From Bacteroidota bacterium (lineage in GTDB: Bacteria > Bacteroidota > Bacteroidia > NS11-12g > UBA955), in assembly GCA_005788145.1 (NCBI GenBank), contig SXYY01000150.1:1-6032 (forward strand): a stretch of 6,032 nucleotides of DNA. Reading direction: 5' to 3'. The translations under genes were made by a program, and so were the position numbers. Below the pieces are notes generated by a model. The model made no database searches, had not been told where the DNA came from, and saw nothing but the letters and a program-made list of their open reading frames with translations. Below are positions 5,198 through 6,032 of the stretch, in pieces (position 1 is the stretch's first letter; each line of letters begins with the position of its first letter).

Positions 5198-6032
5198 CTA
5201 TCTCCCAATGAGTTGACAAAAATCTCCATCCAATGATCCAGCCACCCAATCGTTGCTTGCCCCGGTGGCAGAACTCAAGGTATTGTTCAAATTCTTCACC
5301 CGCATGGCTCCCAACAGGGCGAAAATCATGGATTCCTTGTAATTCACCAACTTCGCCTCTGGCACCACCACCTCACACTCGGTTTCTGAGCGCAAATGAT
5401 CCACCAAGGCTTTGTTGAAAGCCCCTCCACCCGTTACCAACAACTTGCAATCCTCCAATGGTTTCTCTGCAATGGTTTCCAGTGCCTTGCGCACTTGCAC
5501 CGCGATGTGCATCACCAGCGTTTTCATGCGGTCTTCCAATGACAAATCATCAAACTCCCGCACGATGTGCCAAAAGTTCTTGTTGATCCACTCCCGGCCC
5601 AAACTCTTGGGGTATGGCTGTTGATAAAATTCAATTTCATTAAGGGCATTCAGCAATCCGTAATCAATTTGGCCTGCTTCCGCAATGGCACCATCTTCAT
5701 CGTATTGCATGTCGCGCTCCCTGGCCAAACGATTCAATACAATGTTACAAGGCGATATATCAAATGCGATGCGCTTTCCCTGATGCCTCGCAGAGACATT
5801 GCAAAAACCACCCAGATTCAAACAAAAATCGTAATCGGAGAACAACAAATCATCACCCAAACCCACCAACGGCGCACCCTGTCCGCCCAGCCCCACATCA
5901 GCCCTCCTAAAATTAGAAACCACAGGCACTTTGGCGAATGCGTTCAATGTAGCCCCATCACCAATTTGGGCTGTCAACCAACCTTTGGGATTGTGAAAGA
6001 TGGTATGTCCGTGCGACGCCACCAAATCGGCC
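5198..6032 (-). CDS. anmK: Anhydro-N-acetylmuramic acid kinase, 5' end beyond the window
   Basis: The 277 complete codons present form the C-terminal three quarters of an AnmK-like sugar kinase. AnmK opens the 1,6-anhydro ring of anhMurNAc and phosphorylates it to MurNAc-6-phosphate during peptidoglycan recycling in the cytoplasm. Matches to E. coli AnmK run in order: ASHGHTIFH (E. coli ACHGQTVWH), QIGD, NFRRADVGLGGQGAPLV, LNLGGFCNVS, a DGAIAEAGQ segment, QPYPKSLGREW, VTGGGAFNKAL and SATGAS close to the end. The usual DTGPGN carrying the catalytic aspartate reads DISPCN; the aspartate is kept and the glycines are replaced. I believe such variants are common in Bacteroidota. The reading frame continues through base 6032, so the TTG at 6025 is not the start. 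The missing N-terminus should hold the first ATP-binding loop. The dehydrogenase gene follows after about 53 bases on the same strand. Confidence 0.92.
   Translation of the reverse strand, partial: ADLVASHGHTIFHNPKGWLTAQIGDGATLNAFAKVPVVSNFRRADVGLGGQGAPLVGLGDDLLFSDYDFCLNLGGFCNVSARHQGKRIAFDISPCNIVLNRLARERDMQYDEDGAIAEAGQIDYGLLNALNEIEFYQQPYPKSLGREWINKNFWHIVREFDDLSLEDRMKTLVMHIAVQVRKALETIAEKPLEDCKLLVTGGGAFNKALVDHLRSETECEVVVPEAKLVNYKESMIFALLGAMRVKNLNNTLSSATGASNDWVAGSLDGDFCQLIGR

Noticed and set aside
5145..5249. Dehydrogenase start at the ATG at 5249
   Set aside because: It would add 35 residues unlike the family and overlap the end of anmK by 52 bases; GTG at 5144 fits the family N-terminus better.

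Overview
The window looks like ordinary chromosome of a member of the Bacteroidota. Two signals support this. Upstream regions carry the characteristic Bacteroidota promoter (TTG or TTTG about 19-20 bases ahead of TAnnTTTG) instead of sigma70 boxes, and no clear Shine-Dalgarno sequences precede the genes. The proteins, especially the amino-acid dehydrogenase and the anhydro-MurNAc kinase-like protein, also have the variant motifs I associate with that phylum. No phage, transposase, CRISPR or defence genes are visible.

Layout from left to right. Positions 1-57 hold only the first 19 codons of a minus-strand threonine aldolase gene that leaves the window; it is easy to miss because so little of it is inside. 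Positions 58-355 have no gene but are dense in repeats and hairpins: a 19-bp direct repeat pair, an inverted copy of its core, a tandem decamer, and a cluster of three overlapping stem-loops. Next is a self-contained minus-strand tRNA-Pro(GGG) unit: promoter at 511-542, a leader of about 75 bases, the tRNA at 356-432 with its CCA encoded, and a terminator at 322-347.

On the plus strand are alkD (643-1317, alkylpurine DNA glycosylase) and a gene for a membrane-anchored TPR-type protein of unknown function (1360-2598). Both have a TAATTTYG box ending exactly 4 bases before the ATG, which predicts leaderless or nearly leaderless mRNAs.

The right half is a minus-strand run in the order anmK (partial), amino-acid dehydrogenase, pepT. 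It converges on the TPR gene with only 18 bases between the stop codons. The three products fit a salvage theme: recovering cell-wall sugar, deaminating amino acids, and splitting tripeptides. Operon membership is inferred only from common direction and gaps of 53 and 64 bases.

I found no convincing new multi-gene system. The points most worth a second look are the hairpin and repeat region between the threonine aldolase gene and the tRNA, the paired leaderless-type promoters, the uncharacterised TPR/membrane protein, and the altered C-terminal motif of the dehydrogenase.
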